From Streptomyces griseoluteus (GTDB taxonomy: Bacteria > Actinomycetota > Actinomycetes > Streptomycetales > Streptomycetaceae), in assembly GCA_000717735.1 (NCBI GenBank), contig JOBE01000005.1:1-64000 (forward strand): a stretch of DNA of 64,000 nucleotides. The letters run 5' to 3'. A program made the translations under genes and the position numbers. Below are positions 41,239-49,631 of the stretch, piece by piece. Under the pieces are notes generated by a model that saw only the letters and a list, made by a program, of their open reading frames with translations, had not been told where the DNA came from and did no database searches. Position 1 is the first letter of the stretch; each line of letters starts with the position of its first letter.

Positions 41239-42414
41239 ATGCGCTGGTATCTGACAGGTGTCGTCGTGTCCGGATTCGGTACGACGGCGATGTGGCTGGT
41301 CTCCGGGATCTGGGTGAAGTCCCTGACGGGGTCCGACAGTCTGGCGGCGCTGACCGCCTTCGCCCTCTGGGCGCCCGTGCTCCTGGGGCCGCTCCTCGGC
41401 ACGCTCGCGGACCGGGTGCGCCGCCGGCCGCTCCTGGTCGTCCTGAACGCGGGGATGGCGGGGCTGCTGCCGCTGCTCCTGTGGGTGGAGTCGGCGGACA
41501 GGGTGTGGCTGCTGTTCGCCGTGCTCGTGCTGTACGGGGCGCAGGGCGCCGTCCACGAGGCGGCCGAGCAGGCCCTGATCGCGACCGCCCTGGACGAGAA
41601 GCGGCTGGGCACCCTCAACGGGCTGCGGATGACCGCGAACGAGTCGATGAAGCTGGTCGCCCCGCTCGTGGCGGCGGGGATCCACACCCGGTACGGGGGC
41701 GGGACCGTCGCCCTCCTCGACGCGGCGAGCTTCGCGGTCGCTGCGTGCGTGTTCGCGCTGATGCCCGTACGGGAGGCGCGCCCCGCCCCCTCCGGGTCCC
41801 GGCACTGGTGGCGGGAGACCGCCGAGGGCGTGCGGCTGCTCCGCGCCTCGCCGGTGCTGCGGCCCCTGGTGGCCACGGGCGCGTTCACGATGCTGCTCGC
41901 CGGGGTGAACGGGGCCGCGATCTACGCCGTCGTCGACAAGGGGCTCGGGCACTCCTCCGCGTACGCCGGTGTGCTGTACGCGGTACAGGGCGCGGGCTCG
42001 GTCCTCGCGGGCCTGGTCACAGGACCGCTGCTCCGCCGGGTCCCCGAGCGGGTCCTCGCCACCGTCGGCCTCGCGCTGTTCGCGGGAGCCGTGGGGGTGC
42101 GAGCGCTGCCGTACGAGGCGACGGCCCTGGCGGCGAGCGCGGTGATCGGTCTGGGCCTTCCGTGGGTGCTCGTCGCGGTGGTCACGGCGGTGCAGCGGGA
42201 GGCCCCCGCGGAGGCGGTGGGCCGGGTGGCGGCCACCGCGAACACCCTGGTGTTCGCCCCGAACGCGCCGGCCCTCGCGCTCGGCGCGGCCCTGGTCGCC
42301 CTGGTCGACGTCCACGTCCTGCTGCCGCTGCTCGCGGTGGCGGGAGCCGCCTGGGCGGCCTGCCTGGTGGCGGGGAAGGGGGCGCGGGCGGGTGCCGTTC
42401 GCGGTGCGGGGTGA
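41239..42414 (+). CDS. MFS transporter
   Basis: A 391-aa polytopic protein, about eleven or twelve helices. The loop 2-3 motif is GTLADRVRRRPLLVVLN (MFS motif A), and the internal repeat is RRVPERVLATVGLALF. A stretch HEAAEQALIATALDEKRLGTLNGLRMTANESMKLVAPLVAAG is typical of the enterobactin-exporter-like MFS_3 group. The substrate is unknown; drug or siderophore export is possible. No Shine-Dalgarno precedes ATG 41239. Confidence 0.85.
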   Translation: MRWYLTGVVVSGFGTTAMWLVSGIWVKSLTGSDSLAALTAFALWAPVLLGPLLGTLADRVRRRPLLVVLNAGMAGLLPLLLWVESADRVWLLFAVLVLYGAQGAVHEAAEQALIATALDEKRLGTLNGLRMTANESMKLVAPLVAAGIHTRYGGGTVALLDAASFAVAACVFALMPVREARPAPSGSRHWWRETAEGVRLLRASPVLRPLVATGAFTMLLAGVNGAAIYAVVDKGLGHSSAYAGVLYAVQGAGSVLAGLVTGPLLRRVPERVLATVGLALFAGAVGVRALPYEATALAASAVIGLGLPWVLVAVVTAVQREAPAEAVGRVAATANTLVFAPNAPALALGAALVALVDVHVLLPLLAVAGAAWAACLVAGKGARAGAVRGAG

Positions 42415-42466
42415 CCGGCGGGCGGCGAGCATGGAAGGAGGCACGGCACGGCGGGAGGAGGGCAGG

Positions 42467-44533
42467 GTGACGGCCGGTTCGCTGCCGGGGGCGATGGGGC
42501 CGGTCGGTGCGCCCCTGGACGGCAAGGGCCTCCTCGACGTGCTCGGGGTCGCCGCCGTCGTGTTGGACGCGCGCGGCCGGATCGCCCTGTGGAGCCCGCA
42601 GGCGGAGGACCTCTTCGGCTTCCCCGCCGACGAGGCCCTCGGCCGGTACATGGCCCGGCTGGTCGTGGCCGAGGAACACCGGGAGGAGGCGATGCGCCTC
42701 TTCGGCGAGGTGCTGCACGGCGGCGCCACCTGGGCCGGGACCTTTCCCGTACGGCACAAGGACGGCAGCGTCCGGCAGGTGGAGTTCCGCAACATGCGGC
42801 TCACCGACGACCTGGGCGGTCTCTACGCCCTCGGGATCGCCGCCGACCGCTCCGCCGTCGACCGGGTCGAGACCCAGATCGCCCTGTCCGGCCGGCTCGT
42901 CTCCCAGTCCCCGATCGGTCTCGCCGTCCTGGACACCGATCTGCGGTACGTCCTGGTCAACCCGGCCCTGGAGCGGATCAACGGTATGCCGGCCGCGCTG
43001 CACATCGGGCGGCGGATCGGCGACATGCTGCCACGGGTCGACGCCCATGCCCTGGAGGCGGCGCTGCGCACCGTCCTGGCCACCGGGACGCCGCTGCTCG
43101 ACCGGCCCACCGTCGGGCGCACCCCCGCGGACCCGGACCACGACCACTCCTGGTCGGTGTCGTTCTACCGGCTCGAAGGGGCCGAGAACCGGGTCCTGGG
43201 GGTCGCCGCCTCGGTGATCGACGTGACCGAGCAGCACCGGGCGGACTCGGCGGCGGCCCGGTCGCGGCGGCGGCTCGCGCTGATCGCGGACGCCTCGGCC
43301 CGGGTGGGCACCACCCTGGAGGTGGAGCGGACGGCCGACGAGCTGGCCTCGGTGGTGGTGCCGGAGCTCGCGGACATCGCCGCCGTCGACGTCCTCGACT
43401 CGGTCCTGGCGCTGCGCAGGCCCGGCGCGCCCGAAGAGGGGCCCGAGCTGTTCCGGGCCCTCGCGGTGAAGGCGGGGGCCCTGACGGAGGCGCTGCCGGC
43501 GGCGGACCCGCCGGGAGCGGTCGCCATGTACGGGGCGGACCGGCTGGTCACCCGGTGCGTGCACACCGGTCTGCCGGTCCTGGTGGAACACGTCGGCCCC
43601 GGTGACCTGGCCCGGATCGCACGGAACCCCGAGGCCGCGGAGCTCCTCGCCAGGGCCGGGGTGCACTCGTACCTGGCGGTGCCGCTGATCGCGCGCGGCG
43701 AGGTGCTCGGCGCGCTCGACCTCAAGCGGGACCGCAACGCGCTGCCCTTCGACAGCGACGACGTGCTGCTCGCCACGGAGCTCGCGGCCCGCGCGGCGGT
43801 CAGCATCGACAACGCGCGCTGGTACCAGAGCGTGCGGAACTCGGCCGTGACGCTCCAGCGCAGTCTGCTGCCCGGGGCACCGCCGGAGCGGGCGGGTCTG
43901 GAGATCGCGGCCCGCTACCAGCCGGCGCAGGCGTCGAGCGAGGTCGGCGGCGACTGGTACGACGTGATCCCGCTGGCCGACGACAAGACGGCGCTCGTCG
44001 TCGGGGACGTCATGGGCAGCGGCATCGACGCGGCGGCGACGATGGGGCGGCTGCGGACCGCGACGTGCGCGTTCGCGGACCTCGATCTGTCGCCCGCCCA
44101 GGTGCTGCGGCACCTGGACCGGATCACGGCGGGACTCGAGCACTACATCGCCACCTGTCTGTTCGTCGTGCACGACCCGGTCCTCGGCCGTTGCCGGATC
44201 GCGAACGCGGGCCATCTGCCGCCGGTACGGGTCCCGGTGGACGGACCGGCCGAACTGGTGAAGGTGCCGCCCGGGCTGCCGCTCGGCGTGGGCGGCGCCA
44301 CGTTCCGTACGACCCGGGTGCCCCTCCGGCCCGGGGACCGGCTCGTGCTGTACACGGACGGTCTGGTCGAGACCCGCGACGAGGCGATCGACGAGCGGCT
44401 CGCCGTCCTGGTCGGCCTGCTCGACAAGGCGCGCGGGCCGCTGGAGGAGACCTGTGACGAGCTGCTGCGGGCGCTGCGCCGACCGGGCGCGGCGGACGAC
44501 GTGGCGCTCCTCATCGCCAGGAGCACGGGATGA
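42467..44533 (+). CDS. PAS-GAF-PP2C (SpoIIE/RsbU-type) Ser/Thr phosphatase
   Basis: 688 aa. PAS 1 covers about residues 18-125 (VLDARGRIALWSPQAEDLFGF). PAS 2 follows from LVSQSPIGLAVLDTDLRYVLVNPALERING. A GAF domain runs from about 270 to 455 (RTADELASVVVPELADIAAVDV, AGVHSYLAVPLIARGEVLGALDL). The PP2C domain starts at LQRSLLPGAPP with metal motifs GGDWYDVIPLADDKTALVVGDVMGSGIDAA and GRLRTATCAFA, ending DDVALLIARS. Such phosphatases act on anti-anti-sigma factors. GTG 42467 has GGAGGAGG at 6 nt; ATG 42431 is an alternative. The stop overlaps the next phosphatase's ATG. Confidence 0.92.
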   Translation: MTAGSLPGAMGPVGAPLDGKGLLDVLGVAAVVLDARGRIALWSPQAEDLFGFPADEALGRYMARLVVAEEHREEAMRLFGEVLHGGATWAGTFPVRHKDGSVRQVEFRNMRLTDDLGGLYALGIAADRSAVDRVETQIALSGRLVSQSPIGLAVLDTDLRYVLVNPALERINGMPAALHIGRRIGDMLPRVDAHALEAALRTVLATGTPLLDRPTVGRTPADPDHDHSWSVSFYRLEGAENRVLGVAASVIDVTEQHRADSAAARSRRRLALIADASARVGTTLEVERTADELASVVVPELADIAAVDVLDSVLALRRPGAPEEGPELFRALAVKAGALTEALPAADPPGAVAMYGADRLVTRCVHTGLPVLVEHVGPGDLARIARNPEAAELLARAGVHSYLAVPLIARGEVLGALDLKRDRNALPFDSDDVLLATELAARAAVSIDNARWYQSVRNSAVTLQRSLLPGAPPERAGLEIAARYQPAQASSEVGGDWYDVIPLADDKTALVVGDVMGSGIDAAATMGRLRTATCAFADLDLSPAQVLRHLDRITAGLEHYIATCLFVVHDPVLGRCRIANAGHLPPVRVPVDGPAELVKVPPGLPLGVGGATFRTTRVPLRPGDRLVLYTDGLVETRDEAIDERLAVLVGLLDKARGPLEETCDELLRALRRPGAADDVALLIARSTG

Positions 44534-47307
44534 CGGCACGGGACCGGCGGCGGGCACGGGACGGGCCCCCGGGCCCGGGTGGGCGCGGGACCGGGCTCGG
44601 GAGCGTCGCCGGACAGGTGTTCGCCCTGGAGGCGCTGATCGCGCTCCTGGTGATCGCGGCGGCCGTGTTCGTGACGTTCTACCAGGCCCGCAGCGACACC
44701 GAGCACGACGCCCGGATCCGCTCGCTCGCGGTCGCGGAGGCCTTCGCGAAGGCTCCCGGCATCGACGACGCCCTGACATCGGCCGATCCGACGGCACAGC
44801 TCCAGGACCGGGCGGAGGCCACCCGGCGGGCGACGGGCGTGGACTTCATCGCGGTCCTGAGCCCGGCCGGGGTGCGGTACACCGACTCGCAGCCGGAACT
44901 GATCGGCCTCAAGGCGACCGGTGACCTCACGCGTGCGGTGGTGGACGGCGAGTCCTTCACCGAACTGTTCACGGGCGCCCCCAACGACGCCGTACGGGCC
45001 GTGGTCCCGGTGGTGGACGACCGGGGCCGGATCGTCGGCATGGTCACCAGCGGCGTCGAGGTGGAGAGCATCACGCAGGCGGTGGAGGGGCGGCTGCCGC
45101 TGCTCGCGGGTGCGGCGGGGGGCGCGCTGGTCCTCGCCGTGGGCGGGGCCGCCCTGGTGAGCCGGCGGCTGCGGCGGCAGACGCACGGCCTCGGCCCGGC
45201 CGAGATGACCCGGATGAAGGAGCACCACGAGGCGGTGCTGCACGCCGTGCGCGAAGGGGTCCTGATCGTGGGCTCCGACCGGCGGCTGCTGCTCGCCAAC
45301 GACGAGGCGCGCCGGCTGCTCGGTCTCACGGAGGACGCGGAGCGGCGGCACGTCTCGGAGCTCGGCCTCGATCCCCGTACGGTCGAGCTCCTCGTGTCGG
45401 GCCGGTCGGCGACGGACGAGGTGCACCGCGCGGGCGACCGGCTGCTCGCGGTGAGCGTACGGCCCACGGTCCCGGACGGCTCGGAGTCCGGGAGCGTGAT
45501 GACGATGCGGGACACCACCGAACTCGCCGCGGTGACCGGCCGGGCGGCGGTGGCCCGTGGCCGGCTCCAGCTGTTGTACGAGGCGGGGGTGCGGATCGGG
45601 ACGACGCTTGAGGTGGTGCGGACCGCGGAGGAGCTGGCGGAGGTGGCCGTACCGCGGTTCGCGGACTTCGCGACCGTGGAGCTGCTCGAACCGGTGCTGC
45701 GCGGGGAGGAGCCGCCGGGGTCCGGGTCGGCGGCCACCGAGATGCGGCGGACGGCGCTGAGCGGGCTGCGGCCCGACCAGCCGCTCCAGCCGGTCGGGGA
45801 CATCGTGCGGTTCGACGTGCCCAGCACCCCGATGGCGAGGGCCCTGGGCGCGGGCCACGCGGTGGTGCAGGCGGAGCTGGCCTCGGCCGAGGGCTGGCGG
45901 GCGCAGGACCCGGAGGGGGCGGCGCAGGCCCTGGCGTTCGGGATGCACTCGCTGCTCACGGTGCCGCTGCGCGCCCGCGGGGTGGTCCTCGGGATGGCGA
46001 ACTTCTGGCGCGCGGACACCCCGGAGCCGTTCGGGGAGGAGGACCTGTCGTTCGCGGAGGAGCTGGCGGCGCGGGCGGCGGTCGCGATCGACAACGCGCG
46101 CCGGTTCACCCGGGAGCACGCGATGGCGGTGACGCTGCAGCGGAGCCTGCTGCCCCGGGTGCTGCCCGAACAGAACGCGGTGGACGTGGCGTACCGCTAT
46201 CTCCCGGCGAAGGCCGGCGTGGGCGGCGACTGGTTCGACGTGATCCCGCTGCCGGGCGCGCGGGTGGCGCTCGTGGTGGGGGACGTGGTGGGGCACGGCC
46301 TGCACGCGGCGGCCACCATGGGGCGGCTGCGGACGGCGGTGCACAACTTCTCGACGCTCGACGTGCCGCCGGACGAACTGCTCGGCCATCTCGACGAGCT
46401 GACGGGCCGCATCGACGAGCGGGAGTCGGAGGGTCCGGACGTCGAGAGCCGGCGCCCCGAGGAGGGCATCACCGGCGCGACCTGCCTGTACGCGATCTAC
46501 GACCCGGCGTCCGGCCTGTGCACGGTGGCGAGCGCGGGGCATCCGGGTCCCGCGCTCGTGGGGCCCGACGGGCGGGTGGAGTTCCCCGAGCTGTCACCGG
46601 GGCTGCCGCTGGGGCTGGGTCTCGGCGACGTGCCGTTCGAGGTGACGGAGCTGTGGCTGCCGGAGGGCAGCAAGCTGGTGCTCTTCACGGACGGGCTCCT
46701 GGAGGACCGGGAGCGGGACCTCGACACGGGCCTCGGGCTGCTGAGGTCGACGCTGGCCCGCCCGGACCGCAGTCCCGAGCAGATCTGCGCGGACGTGCTC
46801 GCGACCCTGCTCTCGCCGTCGCCGCGTGACGACATCGCGCTGCTCGTGGCCCGGACCCGGCTGCTGGAACGGGAGCGGATCGCCGAGTGGGAGGTGGCGC
46901 GCGATCCGTCGGCGGTCTCGCCGGTGCGGAACGCGGCGGCGGCGAAGCTGGCGGAGTGGGGGCTCGAAGGACTCGCGTTCTCCGCGGAGCTGGTCCTCAG
47001 CGAGCTGATCACGAACGCGGTGCGGTACGGGGCCGATCCGGTACGGGTACGGCTGCTGCACGACCGGACGCTGATCTGCGAGGTGTCGGACGGCAGCAGC
47101 ACCTCTCCGCACCTGCGGCACGCGGCGACGACGGACGAGGGCGGTCGCGGGCTGTATCTGGTGGCGCAGTACGCGGAGCGCTGGGGGACGCGGTACGCCC
47201 GCAGGGGCAAGACGATCTGGGCGGAACTGCGGGTGGCGGGGGACCGCATGGAACCGGTGGCCGCGGAGATGCCGGATCTGGACGCGCTGGAGGACCTGGC
47301 CTGGTGA
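44530..47307 (+). CDS. CitA/DcuS-like sensor fused to PP2C phosphatase and anti-sigma ATPase
   Basis: A 925-aa membrane protein. TM1 (about 31-51) and TM2 (about 188-210) flank an extracellular single-Cache domain resembling CitA/DcuS: VDFIAVLSPAGVRYTDSQPELIGLKATGD, then AVVPVVDDRGRIVGMVTSGVEVESI. The following GPAEMTRMKEHHEAVLHAVREGVLIV is the linker-PAS segment of those kinases. Then come GAF, a PP2C domain (LQRSLLPRVLPEQN, GGDWFDVIPLPGARVALVVGDVVGHG, SPRDDIALLVART) and a HATPase_c module with N box SELITNAVRYG and G box GGRGLYLVAQYAERWG. It is coupled by ATGA to the upstream phosphatase. Confidence 0.92.
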   Translation: MTARDRRRARDGPPGPGGRGTGLGSVAGQVFALEALIALLVIAAAVFVTFYQARSDTEHDARIRSLAVAEAFAKAPGIDDALTSADPTAQLQDRAEATRRATGVDFIAVLSPAGVRYTDSQPELIGLKATGDLTRAVVDGESFTELFTGAPNDAVRAVVPVVDDRGRIVGMVTSGVEVESITQAVEGRLPLLAGAAGGALVLAVGGAALVSRRLRRQTHGLGPAEMTRMKEHHEAVLHAVREGVLIVGSDRRLLLANDEARRLLGLTEDAERRHVSELGLDPRTVELLVSGRSATDEVHRAGDRLLAVSVRPTVPDGSESGSVMTMRDTTELAAVTGRAAVARGRLQLLYEAGVRIGTTLEVVRTAEELAEVAVPRFADFATVELLEPVLRGEEPPGSGSAATEMRRTALSGLRPDQPLQPVGDIVRFDVPSTPMARALGAGHAVVQAELASAEGWRAQDPEGAAQALAFGMHSLLTVPLRARGVVLGMANFWRADTPEPFGEEDLSFAEELAARAAVAIDNARRFTREHAMAVTLQRSLLPRVLPEQNAVDVAYRYLPAKAGVGGDWFDVIPLPGARVALVVGDVVGHGLHAAATMGRLRTAVHNFSTLDVPPDELLGHLDELTGRIDERESEGPDVESRRPEEGITGATCLYAIYDPASGLCTVASAGHPGPALVGPDGRVEFPELSPGLPLGLGLGDVPFEVTELWLPEGSKLVLFTDGLLEDRERDLDTGLGLLRSTLARPDRSPEQICADVLATLLSPSPRDDIALLVARTRLLERERIAEWEVARDPSAVSPVRNAAAAKLAEWGLEGLAFSAELVLSELITNAVRYGADPVRVRLLHDRTLICEVSDGSSTSPHLRHAATTDEGGRGLYLVAQYAERWGTRYARRGKTIWAELRVAGDRMEPVAAEMPDLDALEDLAW

Positions 47308-47313
47308 GAGGGG

Positions 47314-47342
47314 GCGGGTCGCCGGGCTCTCCGGCGACCCGC
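47314..47342. terminator. Bidirectional terminator after the phosphatase operon
   Basis: A perfect 12-bp stem GCGGGTCGCCGG / CCGGCGACCCGC with loop GCTCT between convergent stops. Confidence 0.88.
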
Positions 47343-47353
47343 TTCCGCGTCCG

Positions 47354-48487
47354 CTAGCCCAGCTTCCGCAGCGCCGACCCGACGGCGGCCAGGTCCTCGT
47401 CGGAGGCCAGGCCCGCATGGTAGAGCCGCAGTTCGGTCGCTCCCGCGTCACGGGCCCGCTCGGCGTCCTCGGCCAGCCGGTCCGGGGCTCCGCCCATGCC
47501 GGCGACGACGGAGAGGTTCGCGGCGAGGACGGTGTCCGGGCGGGCGTGGGCGGCGAAGTCCGCGACCCGGGGCGGGCGGGCGACCACCCCGTCCGCGAGG
47601 CCGAGGACGTGCGCCGGGCCGGTGCCGGCGTCGGCGCCGCAGCGGTACGGGTCGGGGTCGGCGTGCAGCAGGATCCGGAAGCCGGGCGGGGCCGCGGCCC
47701 GTACGGCGTTCACGGCGGCCTCCTGGAGGGTACGGGCGGTCCCGGCGCGCCAGGACAGGGCGGGGGCCTCCAGGGCGCCGAGCCCGCCGGCCGGTCCCGC
47801 TCCCGCCCACACGGGCTCCAGGGCGCCGCGCACGGCGGCGGCCAGCTCGTCGGGGTCGGCGCCCTCCTCCCCGTACCCCTCACTGCAGGAGGGGCAGAAG
47901 CAGAGCGACATCAGGTACTGCTCCCGCTCCCCCAGGGCGACGCCGCCGGTCTTGTCGTGGGCGTGCAGGTGGGCGAGGCCGTACCAGCCGCAGGACTCCA
48001 GCTCGGTGCCGGTCGCGCCGGGCCGTACGGCGGCCTCGGCGGCCAGGTCGACGAGCAGGGCGCGGACCTCGGGGCGGGCGATGCAGGGGGCCCAGGGGTA
48101 GCGGTCGCCGTAGGCGTTGACGACGGAGGTCTCCGGGTGTTCGGCGCCCAGGCGGGAGTTGTGGGCGAGGACGACCCAGCTGTGCACGTCGAGGCCGGTG
48201 GCGCCGAGGGCCTCGGCGGCCCGCCCGAAGGAGTCGCCGGGCGCCCAGTCCCCCGCCGGGTACGGGCGGAGCGGGCGTCCGGCCCAGCGGTCCTCGCTCG
48301 GCGGGTAGAGCACGGCGGCGTACTCGGCGGTGACGATCCGGTGGGCCGGGTGACGGGGGGTCAGCGCCCGGGTGGAGTGGTAGGCGGCGGCGAGGGTGAT
48401 CTGTGCGAGGCCGAGCCCGGCGAGGAGCGCGGGTGCGGCGGGGTCGCCGTCGACGTCCCAGGGGTAGACGAAGGCTGCCGCTCTCAT
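47354..48487 (-). CDS. Unknown TIM-barrel-like protein coupled to KDG dehydratase
   Basis: 377 aa, no signal peptide. I do not recognise a named family. Features suggest a (beta/alpha)8 glycosidase-like fold: an opening AAAFVYPWDVDGDP, LDVHSWVVLAHNSRLG, a central GLAHLHAHDKTGG, and the cysteine cluster SLCFCPSCSEGY, a pattern also seen in putative glycoside-hydrolase-like barrels. The ending has strands carrying RILLHADPDPYR and ELRLYHAGLAS. Its ATG overlaps the stop of the dehydratase gene (ATGA), so it belongs to the uronate/aldarate operon and could process an oligouronide or an aldarate intermediate (inference). Confidence 0.7.
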   Translation of the reverse strand: MRAAAFVYPWDVDGDPAAPALLAGLGLAQITLAAAYHSTRALTPRHPAHRIVTAEYAAVLYPPSEDRWAGRPLRPYPAGDWAPGDSFGRAAEALGATGLDVHSWVVLAHNSRLGAEHPETSVVNAYGDRYPWAPCIARPEVRALLVDLAAEAAVRPGATGTELESCGWYGLAHLHAHDKTGGVALGEREQYLMSLCFCPSCSEGYGEEGADPDELAAAVRGALEPVWAGAGPAGGLGALEAPALSWRAGTARTLQEAAVNAVRAAAPPGFRILLHADPDPYRCGADAGTGPAHVLGLADGVVARPPRVADFAAHARPDTVLAANLSVVAGMGGAPDRLAEDAERARDAGATELRLYHAGLASDEDLAAVGSALRKLG

Positions 48488-49416
48488 GCCCCGGCCTCCT
48501 TCAGGAGGGCCCGGCCGCGCTCGACGAGCAGCATGAGTTCGTCGACGTGCTCGGGGGCGGGCTCGCTCAGCGGCGGGCGCACCTCGCCGACGTCCAGGCC
48601 TCCCCTGCGTACGGCCGCCTTGACGAGCGAGACGGCGTATCCCCTGCCCTGCGAGCGGAGTTCGACGAGCGGCCGGTAGAAGCCGTCGACGAGCAGGTCC
48701 ACCGTGGCGTCGTCGCCGGTGGTGAGCGCGCGGTGGAAGGCGAGGGCGAGGTCGGGGGCGAAGCAGAAGACGGCGGAGGAGTAGAGGGTGACGCCGATGC
48801 CCCGGTAGGCGGCTCCGGTGAGTTCGGCGGTCGGCAGGCCGTTGAAGTAGAGCAGGTCGAGGCCTTCGGCGCGGACGGCGCTGACGATCCGCTGCATGAG
48901 GTCGACGTCGCCGAGGCCGTCCTTGAGGCCGATGATCCCGTCGGTGCGGGCGAGGGCGACGGCGGTGGCGGGGGTGAGGACCGCGTTGTCCCGCTGGTAG
49001 ACGATGACGTCGAGCGAGGTGGCGGCGGCGAGTTCGGTGTAGTGGCGGAGCAGTCCCGCCTGGTCGGCGACGACGAGGTACGGCGGCATGGCGAGGAGCC
49101 CGTCGGCGCCGGCCTCCTCTGCGAGCCGGGCGTACCGGACGGCGAGCGCGGTGCCGTAGCCGGCGCCCGCGACGACGGGGACGCGTCCTGCGACCTCCTC
49201 GACGGCGGCGGCGACGCAGTCCCGGAACTCCTCGGGGGTGAGGGCGTGGAACTCGCCGGTGCCGCAGCAGGCGAACACGGCGGCGGCGCCCGCCTCGACA
49301 CCCGCGCGTACATGGGCGCGGAAGGCGTCGAGGTCGAGGGAGCCGTCCGGCGCGAAGGCGGTGACGGGGAAGAACAACAGGCCGTCGAGGCGGCCGGCGA
49401 GCGGGGCAGTGGTCAC
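48484..49416 (-). CDS. 5-dehydro-4-deoxyglucarate dehydratase (DHDPS/NAL superfamily)
   Basis: A 310-aa class I aldolase-fold enzyme. GRLDGLLFFPVTAFAPDGSLDLDAFR is the hallmark N-terminus of KDG dehydratases, followed by VFACCGTGEFHALTPEEF. The Tyr motif is VIVYQRDNAVLTP and the Schiff-base lysine is in GIIGLKDGLGDVDLMQ. It converts 5-dehydro-4-deoxyglucarate to 2-oxoglutarate semialdehyde, CO2 and water. This joins the uronate dehydrogenase upstream with the semialdehyde dehydrogenase at 33-34.5 kb. GTG 49416 is preceded by GGGAG at 6 nt. Confidence 0.9.
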   Translation of the reverse strand: MTTAPLAGRLDGLLFFPVTAFAPDGSLDLDAFRAHVRAGVEAGAAAVFACCGTGEFHALTPEEFRDCVAAAVEEVAGRVPVVAGAGYGTALAVRYARLAEEAGADGLLAMPPYLVVADQAGLLRHYTELAAATSLDVIVYQRDNAVLTPATAVALARTDGIIGLKDGLGDVDLMQRIVSAVRAEGLDLLYFNGLPTAELTGAAYRGIGVTLYSSAVFCFAPDLALAFHRALTTGDDATVDLLVDGFYRPLVELRSQGRGYAVSLVKAAVRRGGLDVGEVRPPLSEPAPEHVDELMLLVERGRALLKEAGA

Positions 49417-49478
49417 GGGCGCTCCCAGGGAAGTCCGTCGTGCAGGGCCATCGCGTGCACAGGTATGACTGTCATCCA

Positions 49479-49490
49479 TATTCTTGAACG
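49479..49490. promoter_or_regulatory. Motif shared with the IclR control region
   Basis: TATTCTTGAACG lies just downstream of the leftward promoter of the KDG dehydratase gene. It resembles TATTCTGAACAACG at 34564, next to the iclR gene, and may be a binding site of the same regulator. Confidence 0.35.
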
Positions 49491-49502
49491 GTGCCGCCTC
49501 GC

Positions 49503-49532
49503 ACGCTAGAACAGCGCGGAAGCGCCGGTCAA
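49503..49532 (-). promoter_or_regulatory. Leftward promoter of the KDG dehydratase operon
   Basis: On the minus strand TTGACC (49532-49527), an 18-bp spacer and TAGCGT (49508-49503) form a good vegetative-type promoter about 80 nt before GTG 49416. Confidence 0.65.
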
Positions 49533-49559
49533 GGAAGAAGCCCGCCCCATCAAGGGCTC

Positions 49560-49589
49560 TTGACGCTCCGTCGGGCCGCTCCCTAGCGT
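49560..49589 (+). promoter_or_regulatory. Rightward promoter of the uronate dehydrogenase gene
   Basis: TTGACG, 18-bp spacer, TAGCGT. It is almost identical in boxes and spacing to the divergent leftward promoter 28 bp away. Confidence 0.7.
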
Positions 49590-49631
49590 GTCCACGGTTG
49601 TGAATGCCGCTCAACAGAGGAGATGCGCTCC

